Of a DNA stretch of 64,000 nucleotides, positions 51,100 to 60,462 are shown in pieces. The stretch comes from Actinomadura barringtoniae. Lineage in GTDB: Bacteria; Actinomycetota; Actinomycetes; Streptosporangiales; Streptosporangiaceae. Below the pieces are notes generated by a model. That model made no database searches. It was given only the letters and a program-made list of their open reading frames with translations, and was not told the DNA's origin. The stretch is from positions 1-64,000 of the forward strand of contig NZ_JAGEOJ010000027.1 in the NCBI RefSeq assembly GCF_017573505.1. Direction: 5' to 3'. Numbering within the stretch: position 1 is the first letter of the stretch; every line of letters begins with the position of its first letter. The translations under genes and the position numbers were made by a program.

Positions 51100-53565
51100 T
51101 CAGCGCTTCGCCGCCGGTGGCGCCGCAAGGCTGTGGTGCGTGAACTGCGGTGCGCCGTTCGCGGTCAATCCCTGACCTTGGCTGGTCCTGTCCACGACGT
51201 AGCCGTCCAGCTTGTTGTTCACGTTCCTGATCACGACGGTCCAGGCAGTACCGTTCGTGCCGTTGTAGGCGAAGACTGTGGGATCGGTTGCCGACTCCCT
51301 GCCCGCACCGAACGGCGAGTCCCAATCACGCCACACGCCGGAGCCCTGAACCGTTTCGCCGGTGTTATAGACAAGGTCGTCCGTGCTCCGGGCGAGGACC
51401 TCCAGCTTGCCGGTGAGAGGGCTGATCAGCGCGGCCGGGTTGCCGACGACGGTCAAGTCACCCACGCCCACTTGGGTCCAGTCCTGGGGGAAGCCGCCCG
51501 CGTCGTCCTGTCGCTTGGTGACGAGCTTCCCGTCGGGGTTGCGAACAAAGAGCTGTGCCCTGCTCCCCGGAAGGACCACCACTGCCGGCTGACCAGAAAA
51601 ACCCGGTTCGCTGATGCTCGCGCAGTTGGAGAGTTGCCCGTGCGAGTAGAGGGCGGTCTTCCAGACACCCGAAGTGTCCAGCGCGAAGATCCGCAGACCT
51701 TCCCGGACAGGAACGGCCACGGGAGTAGTTGCCGTGGAGAGTCCACTCATGCCCAGGTAGCGGTACTCGGAGTACGGATCATTGGCGCCAGCCTGAACCA
51801 AGGCCCACAGTCCACCGCCACCGAAGCTGTCCACCAAGAAGCCGACCTGGGCGTCATCGTGCCGGGCCAACGATACCGACGAACCGATAGCGCCGCCGAC
51901 ATCGTTCAACGCCCCCCATTGGGATTGATTCTTGACCTGCTGCGTCCCCCACCAAAGGGTTCCGGTGGTGTTGTGAGCGACCACCTGAAGCCTGCCGTCC
52001 GCCTGTTCCCCCAAGGCCGGACGCCCGGTAAACGACTCATTGCCCGAAATCGCAGTCCACTGAATGTTGTGCCAGTCCCCCGGATCAGGCTGGTATCCCT
52101 GCATCAACCAGCCGTAGTTGTCGGTGTAGGCGTACTGCAGCGGAGGCAGGGAGTTGTCGGACGGGGTCTGCTGGAGCGCGCTCATCGGCGAATACTGCTC
52201 AACCGGCAGAGCCGCAGCCACAGCCGCCTTCATCTTCCGCGGTGCTGCAGGCGACGCACTCGTGCAACCCGATGGAGCGATCTTGAAGTAGGCGGAGACA
52301 TCGACCCAGATCTTGATCTGGATCGAGCTTGAGTTCAGGATGCTGAGCTTCCCGTCAGCCCCCAGCTTCGCGGAGATCGAGCCGGTGACGGGAGCAGTAC
52401 CGGCTACGACGGAGACTGCGTGTGTGCCCGCGTCCGGGGTGCCGGACGGAAAGACCCGCACTGCGCCGCCCCCCTTGAAGGTCGTGCTGGTGGACGCGGC
52501 AGTGATGCTGACCGCGACACCTGAGACACCGTCGTTCGGAATCCCCGCGGTGCCGAGCGGCGCCAGCGTGTAGATGCTGTTGGCTGCAATAGCCACACCA
52601 CTGGCCAGGCGAGTCGGATTGATCGGAACAACGGTCGATCCGATCGCCGCCGTCTGAGGAGTGGCAAAGTATCCCGCCACGTCAAAAGTCAGAGCGACGG
52701 CCCCGGACCCAGAGTTGCTGACACTAAGCTTTCCGTCCGCACCGAGCTTTGCGATGACGTGATTATGGAAGAGGAGGCCAGCTCCATAATCAACGCTTGC
52801 ATCGCTGGGCTTGGTAGTACCCGATGGGTACACCGTTACCCTTCCCGAGGCAGCACCCTTGGCAGCCAGCGTGAACACAACATGGGAGACATTAGAGGAG
52901 GGAACACCACCCTTGCCGAGAGGCTCCAGCGTGGCAGAGCCATTGGCAGGTACCGTGACCGGTGCGATTCGCGTCGGCTTCAACGGAACGAATGTTGAAC
53001 CGGCAGTTGCTCCTGCGCCAGTAAGCGTGTATCCCTCAACGTCGGCATACAGAAGAGCAATGTTGAGTTCCGTATCCGACTTCGGCTGCTTATTGGCGAT
53101 CTTGATCTGACCGTCTGCGCCGACCTTGGTTATCACCATGTTCTGGCGGTAGATCCCAGGCGAGGGATCGGCGTCGGTCATGTACTCCAGCGACGTGGTC
53201 GGCGGCTCGGCGGTACCTGATGGGTACGCCACGAGCCGCCCCGCAGCTCCTCCGACGGCCGAGAGGTTCAAGGCCACTGTGGCCAGCCCGGATGCGGGCA
53301 ACCCACCGATACCCGCGATCTTCACAGTGGCAGTGTCACCCGCATTCATCGAGATCCCATTGGCAACTCTTACACGCGCCGGATAGAACTGCCCGGGCGT
53401 AGATGGAATGGCGGGGACTGATTGCAGAGTTTGTTGAGCGCTTGACCGGATTTTCTGCTGCGCCAAGGCCGGCGCAGACATGGAAGCCACTGTTAGCAAG
53501 ACGGTTAGCGACAGAGTCAGGACCGCACGTAGGCGATCTCGGCCTCCAGAACCCAAGAAGGTCAC
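51100..53565 (-). CDS. Secreted multi-domain protein upstream of rhs (three beta repeats plus propeller)
   Basis: 821 aa, GTG at 53565. Signal peptide about 13-36 (VLTLSLTVLLTVASMSAPALA). Three tandem beta-sandwich repeats at about 55-180, 187-300 and 307-428, each with VPLKPTR or VPINPTR, LEPLGKGGVP, VTVYPSGT, KLGADGKL and a closing DVAGYF-like strand. A beta-propeller/lectin-like part at about 490-810 contains repeated blocks (GRLQVVAHNTTGTLWWG, KLEVLARSTDDLVYN). No catalytic motif seen. It lies 127 bp upstream of rhs in the same direction and is probably an adhesin or surface partner. Confidence 0.8.
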   Translation of the reverse strand: MTFLGSGGRDRLRAVLTLSLTVLLTVASMSAPALAQQKIRSSAQQTLQSVPAIPSTPGQFYPARVRVANGISMNAGDTATVKIAGIGGLPASGLATVALNLSAVGGAAGRLVAYPSGTAEPPTTSLEYMTDADPSPGIYRQNMVITKVGADGQIKIANKQPKSDTELNIALLYADVEGYTLTGAGATAGSTFVPLKPTRIAPVTVPANGSATLEPLGKGGVPSSNVSHVVFTLAAKGAASGRVTVYPSGTTKPSDASVDYGAGLLFHNHVIAKLGADGKLSVSNSGSGAVALTFDVAGYFATPQTAAIGSTVVPINPTRLASGVAIAANSIYTLAPLGTAGIPNDGVSGVAVSITAASTSTTFKGGGAVRVFPSGTPDAGTHAVSVVAGTAPVTGSISAKLGADGKLSILNSSSIQIKIWVDVSAYFKIAPSGCTSASPAAPRKMKAAVAAALPVEQYSPMSALQQTPSDNSLPPLQYAYTDNYGWLMQGYQPDPGDWHNIQWTAISGNESFTGRPALGEQADGRLQVVAHNTTGTLWWGTQQVKNQSQWGALNDVGGAIGSSVSLARHDDAQVGFLVDSFGGGGLWALVQAGANDPYSEYRYLGMSGLSTATTPVAVPVREGLRIFALDTSGVWKTALYSHGQLSNCASISEPGFSGQPAVVVLPGSRAQLFVRNPDGKLVTKRQDDAGGFPQDWTQVGVGDLTVVGNPAALISPLTGKLEVLARSTDDLVYNTGETVQGSGVWRDWDSPFGAGRESATDPTVFAYNGTNGTAWTVVIRNVNNKLDGYVVDRTSQGQGLTANGAPQFTHHSLAAPPAAKR

Positions 53566-53654
53566 AGGCGCCCCCAGGCAAGGAAGGTGGACAAAGCAGA
53601 CTTAAGTTAGCCCGACCTTGATCGATAAGGAACACTTCCAGTTCCCAAAAATTC

Positions 53655-53670
53655 TGTGATCCATATCACA
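53655..53670. promoter_or_regulatory. Perfect CRP/GlxR-type palindrome upstream of the rhs operon
   Basis: TGTGATCCATATCACA matches TGTGA-N6-TCACA exactly. It is centred about 97 bp upstream of the 821-aa gene's start in an AT-rich stretch. Actinobacterial Crp/Cmr/GlxR proteins bind this sequence in response to cAMP. Confidence 0.7.
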
Positions 53671-53758
53671 TTCATCTAACGACAACTGAACATCACCGAG
53701 AGACGTCGCCGATTCAGGATTGACTGCACATTAATTCTGACTGCTCATTAAATGGACG

Positions 53759-53793
53759 TAAAAAAACGCCCTACCGGTTGCCGGCAGGGCGTT
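53759..53793 (-). terminator. Intrinsic terminator of the small propeptide-like gene
   Basis: On the minus strand AACGCCCTGCCGG pairs with CCGGTAGGGCGTT and is followed by a T-run (complement of 53759-53766), 15 bp after the gene's stop. Confidence 0.8.
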
Positions 53794-53807
53794 GGGTCTT
53801 GGTTGGG

Positions 53808-54041
53808 TCAGGGGGTTTCGTTGGGCATGGGGGCCGGTTGGGCTTGGTCCATGCGTTCACGGGTCCAGTACTTCTCTACGCTGGCCGGGTCTTGGCCGGG
53901 GACGGAACTGGCGTCGTGGACCGCGGGTTGGGCTGGGTCGTCGCCGGGCTTTGCCTGGCCGGTGGTGGCGATGGCCACGACCGCCGTTCCGGCGGCTGCG
54001 GCGGCCAGGCCCAGCAGGAGGATGGTGCGCCGTCGGGGCAT
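53808..54041 (-). CDS. Small exported protein resembling a protease propeptide
   Basis: 77 aa, ATG at 54041 with CTGGAGG upstream. Hydrophobic signal/anchor about 5-24 (TILLLGLAAAAAGTAVVAIA), then PAQPAVHDASSVPGQDPASVEKYWTRERMDQAQPAPMPNE. The segment SVEKYWTRERMDQA corresponds to the SVQAFWTPARIKAA segment of the trypsin-like protease at 38152, a propeptide hallmark of that family. No catalytic domain follows; the gene has its own terminator. Either a free-standing inhibitor-like propeptide or a decayed protease gene. Confidence 0.6.
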   Translation of the reverse strand: MPRRRTILLLGLAAAAAGTAVVAIATTGQAKPGDDPAQPAVHDASSVPGQDPASVEKYWTRERMDQAQPAPMPNETP

Positions 54042-54154
54042 GTCGCCTCCAGGGTCGGAAGTTCTCCGATTCATCCTAGGGTCATGACCCAATCGTGATC
54101 TCTTGTCACTTAGATCTCTTGCACCCCCGCTCCCGTCTCTAGGAGACCGTCTTC

Positions 54155-55651
54155 GTGACCCGTATGGGCCGAACGGCCAGAGTCCTGCTCGCCACCGCAC
54201 TGCTCGGTGGGGTGGTCTCGGGCCCGGCTGAAGCCGCGACAGAGAAGATCAAGTGGCACAAGTGCGCCGATGACCATGGTGTGCAGTGCGGCACGGTGAG
54301 CGTGCCGATCGACTGGGCGCATCCCAAGCGGGGGCGCGTGAAGATCGCGGTCGCGAGGGTGAAGGCGAAGAACCCCAAGAAGCGGATTGGGGTGTTGGTT
54401 GTTAACCCGGGTGGGCCTGGGGGGTCGGGGGTCGACTTCGCCCTGGACCGGGGCGGGCTCTCCAAGGCCGTGCAGGAGCGGTACGACATCGTGGGGTTCG
54501 ACCCGCGGGGTGTTGGTGCCAGCCACGCGGTGAAGTGCGGGAACGTGGGGCGCGCGCCTGGGGGTTACCCGGGGAACGCGGCCGCCTTTGGGCGGCTGAA
54601 GGCTTATCAGACAAAGCTTTATCGGGCCTGCCGGAAGAAGACCGGGCTGCTGTACGACTTCCTGGGCGCTACGAGTGTTGCTCGGGATATGGACGCCATT
54701 CGGGGGGCGTTGGGAGTTCAGAAGGTCTCGTACTACGGGCGGTCCTATGGGACGTGGCTCGGGCAGCGTTACGCGGAGCTGTTCCCGGGGCGTGTCAGGG
54801 GGATGACCCTGGACGGGACCATGGACCATAGCGTCAAGGGTGCTGCGCGGTTCTCGGCCGATGAGGCCAAGGGGCTTGAGGCTGCTTATGGGCAGTTCGC
54901 CAAGTGGTGCCCCACCTCGAAGCAGTGTGCGATTCGGGGCAAGGACCCTGTGAAGCTGCTCGACGCGCTGATGCTGCGAGCCGAGAAGGGGAAGCTGCAC
55001 GAAATCGACGACCCGAAGGTGCGGCTAGGGCCGCCCGGGCTGGCGCAGATGGTCCGCAACTCGATGTACGAGCCGATCGCGTGGGCTGAGCTGGGCCAAG
55101 AGCTTGCCGAGCTGAATAGGCAGAAGGCTTCGGTCGCCAAGAAGGCTGCGTCTGACCAGGGGCCGGACGGGGCGTTCGCGGGGATTCTGTGCGCGGACTG
55201 GTCCTTGCCGGTGAAGGACTACAAGGCGCTGCTGGACGTACGGGCGCAGACTCGGAGAGCTGCACCTCATGTAAGGGTCAATCCGCTGGGGTGGGAGGCG
55301 GTGACGGCTTGTCTTGGACGTAATAAGGCGGCGTCGGACCCGCAGCGGCCTTACCGGATTAAGGGGACCCCGCCCATTCTGGTCGCGGGTGGGGTTGGTG
55401 ACCCGGCGACCGTGTATCCGTGGGCCGTGGATGTGAATCGGGGGGTCTTCGGGTCTTCTCTGCTGACCTACGAGGGGGCCGGGCATGGCTCGTACGGGCT
55501 CAGCGGGTGCGCGCGTAAGGCGATCGATGCCTATCTGCTGACGGGACGGACGCCTGTGCTGGGGGCTCGTTGCCCGGCGGTGCCGCCGAACTTCAACCAG
55601 GGCATGGGTGCTGTGAAGACCCGGTCTTCTGGGGTTCCGCTGCGGTTTTGA
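54155..55651 (+). CDS. Secreted S33-type tripeptidyl aminopeptidase (alpha/beta hydrolase)
   Basis: 498 aa from the GTG at 54155 (AGGAG upstream). Signal peptide about 1-27. The mature protein begins KIKWHKCADDHGVQCGTVSVPIDWAHP, as in Streptomyces Tap/SlpD/SlpE. VVNPGGPGGSG is the oxyanion region, KVSYYGRSYGTWLGQRYAELFP holds the nucleophile Ser in G-R-S-Y-G, GGVGDPATVYPWA the Asp, and GAGHGSYGLSGC the His. It removes N-terminal tripeptides from secreted proteins. Convergent with the TNT gene. Confidence 0.92.
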   Translation: MTRMGRTARVLLATALLGGVVSGPAEAATEKIKWHKCADDHGVQCGTVSVPIDWAHPKRGRVKIAVARVKAKNPKKRIGVLVVNPGGPGGSGVDFALDRGGLSKAVQERYDIVGFDPRGVGASHAVKCGNVGRAPGGYPGNAAAFGRLKAYQTKLYRACRKKTGLLYDFLGATSVARDMDAIRGALGVQKVSYYGRSYGTWLGQRYAELFPGRVRGMTLDGTMDHSVKGAARFSADEAKGLEAAYGQFAKWCPTSKQCAIRGKDPVKLLDALMLRAEKGKLHEIDDPKVRLGPPGLAQMVRNSMYEPIAWAELGQELAELNRQKASVAKKAASDQGPDGAFAGILCADWSLPVKDYKALLDVRAQTRRAAPHVRVNPLGWEAVTACLGRNKAASDPQRPYRIKGTPPILVAGGVGDPATVYPWAVDVNRGVFGSSLLTYEGAGHGSYGLSGCARKAIDAYLLTGRTPVLGARCPAVPPNFNQGMGAVKTRSSGVPLRF

Positions 55652-55698
55652 GGGCTGGTGGCGGCTTCGGGGCTGGTGGTGGCTAGGCGGCCTGGTGG

Positions 55699-58293
55699 CT
55701 AGCGGTCTTCGGTAAGGGTGCCGTCGGCCAGGTGGTCGGCGATCGCTCTCGGGAGGATGTAGGCCGTTCCGCCGCCGGGCTGCTCGAACCACGGGACGGC
55801 GGTTCCTGTGAGCACGCGGAGCGGGGTCAGCAGGCGGTACGTGTAGTACGGCCTGCTCTCCCAGTCGGCGGGCAGGGAGCGCTGGTGGAAAGGCGTGCGG
55901 GCCACGTAGACGACGTTGCCTGAGGGGCCTCCGTAGCGGTCGACCCTTGCGCCTGCGGGCAGCTCTATGACTTGGCGGTTCCTGAAGAGACTCAGGGGTG
56001 GCTCGCCTGTTAGGGGCTGGATGGCTTCCTCTTCTGCCGGGAACTCCGCGGCTTTCATGCGTTCCGGAACGAGGAGGAGCGAGCCGAGCAGGTAGGCCGC
56101 TGCTTTGCCTGCGGTGTCGAAGGCCGACTCCAGTCGGCGTTCACCGTCGTAGAGGTGGAACACGGACCAGCGCTTGTCCTCGTACACCATGCACCAGGCG
56201 CCCTCGACGGCCTCCTGTAGGCGGTAGACGGCAGGGTCCACGCTCAGGTCTTTAAGGCGCTTCTCCAGCTCACGCAGTACGGCAGCTGGGCTGGCGGGGC
56301 GTACTTCGAGGTTTCGGTCCGGGCCTGAGTCTGGGGATGGGGCTGAGGCCTGGGCCGGGTCTGGTGATTCCAGCAGGGTGGGAGGGGCCGGACGGGGCTC
56401 AGGCTGGGGTGGCTGTTCGAACATTGTGGCCGGCGCGGGATGCGCGGCTGGTTCGAAGACGGTTGCGGCGGCGGGCGGGGCGGCGGCCGGCGGCGGTGTA
56501 GGGCCGGGAGGGGGCAGGGCGGAGCCTGCGGTGCCGGATGGCGTTCCGGCGGGCGGTGAGGCTGGTGGTGGCGGCGTACGGGAGTCGGAGGGCGTAGGCG
56601 ATGCCACAGGCGCTGAGGACGCAGGTGGCGCGGGGGGCGCTGCTGGCATTGGGGACGCGGAGGGCGAGGCTGGTGCCGCAGGAGTCGCGGAGGGCGCGGG
56701 GAACGCTCCGGAAGGCGGGGAGGCGGCCTGCGTCTGGGCCAGGCGGTCGGGGGCCGCGGTCCCGGTCACGGCGGCGCTGGCGGCGTTCATGGTGTCGTCG
56801 TCGACCGTCGGGACGTGGAAGCCCTGCGCACGGATGTGGGCGACCAGGTCGGGCTCAGGTGAGATGCCGTGCTCGCGCAGGTAGTACGCGACGGCGCCCG
56901 ACCACACCCAGGTGCCGTCAGTGTGAAAGGTGAGCGGGACCTGCGATCCGCGGGACGGGTCGAGGCGGTCGGGGGCGTACGAACGGGCCGCCATGACGAC
57001 CGGCGCGTGGCGCAGATAGTCGATCACGCGCGCGACCTCGTTCTGCGGAACGGGCGGGCGGGACACCGAGGGGCGGTCGCTGTCGGGGTTGACGTTGTCG
57101 AACACCCGCGCCTTGCGGATCCCCTCGGGCGCAGGCGCCGCCTCGGCCCGTGAGGCGGACGCGGATCCGGATCCGGACGTGGCGCCCGGCGTGGGCCAGG
57201 ACGCAGACGCGGGGGCCGGGGCGGCCCCAGACGCGGAGGCGGAGGCCGGCGCGGACCCGGACCCAGACGCGGACGCGGACGCGGACCCGGACGCGGGGGC
57301 GGGGGCGGACCCGGACGCGGGGGCCTGGACGGAGGCCGACTCCGATGTAGAGGACTTGGGGGCGTCGGGCGTTGTGGGGGGTGAGGGTGCGGCGCTGGTG
57401 CCCAGGCGGCGGGCCATCCACTCGGGCGGGTTGTCGCGGGGGAAGCGTTCCAGCTCCCGCCGCACGTCCTCGGCCGACGGCTCGGGCTGGAACGCGGGCT
57501 CCTCGTCCCAGGTGTACTTGGCCTGGCAGCGAACCTTGTTGTTCTCGAACGTCAGCTGGAAGTCCATGCGCGACCACGTACTGCCCTGGAAGCCGTACAT
57601 CCCCGCGCGCAGCCGGTCGATCACCACCCCGGCGGCGGCAGGGGGCGCCCAGACGCTCATCGTCCCGTCGGCCTTGTAACACATCATCGGCGGGTACTGA
57701 ACGTTGTCCCCGACGGCCTGGTAGTAGCCGAAGATCCGCTGCCAGAGCGGCGGCGCGTGGTCGGCGAGCACGATGTTGAGCTCGTTGGAGATCAGCTCCA
57801 TCTGCTCGACCGGGTTGAGCGGTACGGGGTCGCCGGGCTCGCCGCTGTACGACGGCTCCACGTCCTCCAGCCGGGAGCGCAGCCAGTGCGGGGTGTACGC
57901 GCCGTCGCGCGGCAGCACGATCTGGTCGCGACGCCAGCAGTCGAGCGGGATCGGCGGGTTCCACTCGGGGTCGAAGTCGTAGTTGTAGAGCCGCTGGATC
58001 TCCGACGGCGCCGCGCCTGGCTCGATCAGGAAGAGCACCGAGAACCAGGTGCCCTGTTCCGACAGGTAGCAGGCCCGGCGCAGGTCCATGAGGAGGTCGG
58101 TCAGCTCGGACGGAACGGACTCGGCGGTGGCGATCTTCTTGTCCTCGCCGAGAACGGTGAGCGCGATGTCACTCACCGCGACCGTGGCGATGCAGTGCAG
58201 GTCGATGCGCTTCCATCCGGGCGGCGCGAGCCGGGTCGCAAACCGGATGACCTGTTCCTCGAGCGCCGCGATGCGTTCGTTCTGCCCCGCCAC
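55699..58293 (-). CDS. Multidomain protein with C-terminal TNT (NAD glycohydrolase toxin) domain
   Basis: 864 aa, no signal peptide. Residues about 1-300 form a globular region (QRLYNYDFDPEWNPPIPLDCWRRDQIVLPRDGAYTPHWL), loosely like YezG/DUF600 proteins. Then an Ala/Ser/Pro linker (about 310-390), a second globular segment (VPLTFHTDGTWVWSGAVAYYLREHGISPEPDLVAHIRAQGFHVP, about 450-490), a Pro-rich linker (about 510-655), a helical region, and at 770-864 a TNT domain: LPAGARVDRYGGPSGNVVYVARTPFHQRSLP, YYTYRLLTPLRV, VPWFEQPGGGTAYILP, ADGTLTE. The Gln before PGGG corresponds to the catalytic Gln of M. tuberculosis CpnT, which hydrolyses NAD. No TNT immunity gene was recognised next to it. Confidence 0.82.
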   Translation of the reverse strand: MAGQNERIAALEEQVIRFATRLAPPGWKRIDLHCIATVAVSDIALTVLGEDKKIATAESVPSELTDLLMDLRRACYLSEQGTWFSVLFLIEPGAAPSEIQRLYNYDFDPEWNPPIPLDCWRRDQIVLPRDGAYTPHWLRSRLEDVEPSYSGEPGDPVPLNPVEQMELISNELNIVLADHAPPLWQRIFGYYQAVGDNVQYPPMMCYKADGTMSVWAPPAAAGVVIDRLRAGMYGFQGSTWSRMDFQLTFENNKVRCQAKYTWDEEPAFQPEPSAEDVRRELERFPRDNPPEWMARRLGTSAAPSPPTTPDAPKSSTSESASVQAPASGSAPAPASGSASASASGSGSAPASASASGAAPAPASASWPTPGATSGSGSASASRAEAAPAPEGIRKARVFDNVNPDSDRPSVSRPPVPQNEVARVIDYLRHAPVVMAARSYAPDRLDPSRGSQVPLTFHTDGTWVWSGAVAYYLREHGISPEPDLVAHIRAQGFHVPTVDDDTMNAASAAVTGTAAPDRLAQTQAASPPSGAFPAPSATPAAPASPSASPMPAAPPAPPASSAPVASPTPSDSRTPPPPASPPAGTPSGTAGSALPPPGPTPPPAAAPPAAATVFEPAAHPAPATMFEQPPQPEPRPAPPTLLESPDPAQASAPSPDSGPDRNLEVRPASPAAVLRELEKRLKDLSVDPAVYRLQEAVEGAWCMVYEDKRWSVFHLYDGERRLESAFDTAGKAAAYLLGSLLLVPERMKAAEFPAEEEAIQPLTGEPPLSLFRNRQVIELPAGARVDRYGGPSGNVVYVARTPFHQRSLPADWESRPYYTYRLLTPLRVLTGTAVPWFEQPGGGTAYILPRAIADHLADGTLTEDR

Positions 58294-58789
58294 AGACCCG
58301 TTCCCCTTGCCTGGTCATAGAAGCCGACGTGTGAACTACCGACGATCCGCAGGTTATCGGGATCAGCGCCGCCCTTCCGTACGAGACGGGGCCGGTCGGA
58401 TATCCCCCGGCCGGGGGACCATGATCACCCGGCGGCGGGAGCCCCCGCCCTCGGCCCGAACGGGACAGTGGACACGTCCGAGCGAAAAGGCCGGCGACAG
58501 CCTGGTGACCGCGTGAGCGGCGGAACGCTCTGAGACTCCGGTGGCCGCCGTTCAACCGCCCGATACGGCGGCCACCGGACCGCCAACGGCCACCACCGGA
58601 CCGCCACCGGACCGCCACCGGCCACCACCGGACCGCCACCGGCCACCATCGGACCGGTCGCCGGCCGACCGGCGGACCTTCACCGGACCGGTGGACGGTC
58701 CGCCAAAGGACCCGCCGGCGGAACGGTGGCGAAGATGGCGGCGGTTTGCGGCGCGGGTGAGGGTTGACCTCGAATAACGTAGAAGTACC
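58294..58789. other. Intergenic region with ACCGGACCGCC-type repeats
   Basis: About 500 bp between the divergent TNT and hydrolase genes. 58565-58660 holds degenerate repeats built on CCACCGGACCGCC and GGCCACCACCGG. The flanks probably hold both promoters (for example TTGACC at 58764). ORFs crossing it are repeat artefacts. Confidence 0.55.
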
Positions 58790-59968
58790 GTGTCCATCGA
58801 TATCGCCACCCCCGAGCTGACCCCGCCCAGGCGCCGTAGCCTGTCGCGCGTGGCAGTGGCCGCCGTCCTCGCGCTCGTCGTCCTCCTGGCCGCGGCGACG
58901 GCAGGCATTGGCTGGTACTTCTCCGGAGTGGCCGTCGAGGTGACGCATGCCGACGTGTACGACTTGAAGATCCTCGACTCGGGCGACGGAACGGTCACGC
59001 TCCCGCGCGACGAGACGACCGCGCTCCCCGGCACCTGGGCGCTGGTCTGGAAGACCGACCGAGACAAGGCCCCGAAGAACGACCGTGCGCTCCTCGGCCC
59101 GGTGGTCACCGCGACGTCCAAGAAGGTCGTACGGAAGCTGGAGACGAACGGGGTCGCGGCCCCGGCCAAGGGCGCGAAGGCGTTCATCGACCACTGGATC
59201 TACGACAGCGACCCGCGCCAGGCGCTGGGCGTCGACTTCCAGAACGTCACCTATCCGTCGGAGCTCGGCCCGATGCCGGCCTGGCTGATCCCGGGACGGA
59301 CGTTCAACGGCCCGTGGGTCATCGGCGTCCATGGCCGCAACGCCGACAAGCTGGAGACGATGCGGGCCATCCCGACGGTTCACCGCCTCGGCCTGCCGAT
59401 GCTGTCGATCGCGTACCGGAACGACTCCAACGCCCCGGTCAGCCGCGACGGCAAGAACCACCTGGGCGACACCGAATGGAAGGACGTGGCCTCGGCCATC
59501 GTCTACGCCCGCGCGCACGGCGCGACCGGGATCATCCTGCACGGCTGGTCGATGGGCGGCGCGATGGTGATGACCACGCTCCGCAAGGACCCCGCGTTCA
59601 TCCGCGGCGTCGTGCTCGACTCACCGGTCATGGACTGGAACGCCACGCTCGACAAGCAGGGCGCCAGCCGTCACCTGCCGGGGTTCGTGACTGACGTGGC
59701 CAAGCAGATCCTCGAACGCCGCATCGGCATCAAGCTGGCGGACTTCGATCAGCGGCCGTACGCGCCGCAGATCAAGGTTCCCGTTCTGCTCTACACGACC
59801 GCCGACGACGAGACGGTCGACAACGGCCCGGCCTTCACGTTCGCCAGGAAGGCGCCGCACGGGCTGGTCACGCACGTCGAGACGCAGGGCGGTCACACCG
59901 AGGCCTGGAACGTGAACCCCTCCGCCTACGAGACCGCCCTCACCACCTTCCTCACCAAGATCCACTAA
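58790..59968 (+). CDS. Membrane-anchored alpha/beta hydrolase
   Basis: 392 aa. An N-terminal transmembrane anchor at about 18-44 (LSRVAVAAVLALVVLLAAATAGIGWYF). Hydrolase fold from about 160: WVIGVHGRNADKLETM (oxyanion region), nucleophile Ser in IILHGWSMGGAMVM, VVLDSPVMDW, Asp in VLLYTTADDETVDNGPA, His in ETQGGHTEAWN. This resembles the FrsA/dienelactone-hydrolase-like extracytoplasmic hydrolases of actinomycetes. The substrate is unknown. GTG start at 58790 without a strong ribosome site. Confidence 0.87.
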   Translation: MSIDIATPELTPPRRRSLSRVAVAAVLALVVLLAAATAGIGWYFSGVAVEVTHADVYDLKILDSGDGTVTLPRDETTALPGTWALVWKTDRDKAPKNDRALLGPVVTATSKKVVRKLETNGVAAPAKGAKAFIDHWIYDSDPRQALGVDFQNVTYPSELGPMPAWLIPGRTFNGPWVIGVHGRNADKLETMRAIPTVHRLGLPMLSIAYRNDSNAPVSRDGKNHLGDTEWKDVASAIVYARAHGATGIILHGWSMGGAMVMTTLRKDPAFIRGVVLDSPVMDWNATLDKQGASRHLPGFVTDVAKQILERRIGIKLADFDQRPYAPQIKVPVLLYTTADDETVDNGPAFTFARKAPHGLVTHVETQGGHTEAWNVNPSAYETALTTFLTKIH

Positions 59969-59983
59969 GGCGTGGCCGGCGGG

Positions 59984-60373
59984 CTAAGCGGCGCGGCGGA
60001 CCTTGACGCCGCCGAAGAGGCTGTACGCGTGGACCCGCAGAACCTGGCCGCCCGGCTCGGCGGGCTCGATGTTGCGGCCGCCGATGAGGCTGAAGCCCTT
60101 GACCTTGACGTCGAGATCGGCGGGAACGGTGAGCTTGACCCCGCCGATCAGCGACACCTTCACCACGGTCGCACCGGCCGGCGTCTCGGTCTCGGTGAGA
60201 TCCAGGTCCACGCCTCCGACCGGCGAGACGGCGACCGTGCGGCGGCGCATCCGCCAGGGGCTGCGGCGGGCCATCCCGCCCAGCAGAGCGACGTGGACCG
60301 TGGTGCTGGATTCGGCGGGGACCTCGGCGACGGACTCGGCGGCGGCGCTCTTGGTGATCTCGGTGTTCGTCAT
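59984..60373 (-). CDS. LiaF-like cell-wall-stress C-terminal domain protein
   Basis: 129 aa from the ATG at 60373 (an ATG two codons earlier is also possible). VHVALLGGMARRSPWRMRRRTVAVSPVGGVDLDLTETETPAGATVVKVSLIGGVKLTVPADLDVKVKGFSLIGGRNIEP and VLRVHAYSLFGGVKVR are the GG-turn beta-helix repeats of the YvqF/LiaF C-terminal family. There are no transmembrane helices and no DUF1707 part. In other bacteria such domains sense or respond to envelope stress. Convergent with the hydrolase, 15 bp apart. Confidence 0.8.
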   Translation of the reverse strand: MTNTEITKSAAAESVAEVPAESSTTVHVALLGGMARRSPWRMRRRTVAVSPVGGVDLDLTETETPAGATVVKVSLIGGVKLTVPADLDVKVKGFSLIGGRNIEPAEPGGQVLRVHAYSLFGGVKVRRAA

Positions 60374-60462
60374 GACCATGAACCTACGGGCCGCGTGACC
60401 TGCCGGTTAGTGCCTGGAATCCGGCGTTCACCATGACAAAAGTCAGGCCCGTCAGCGCCGAC

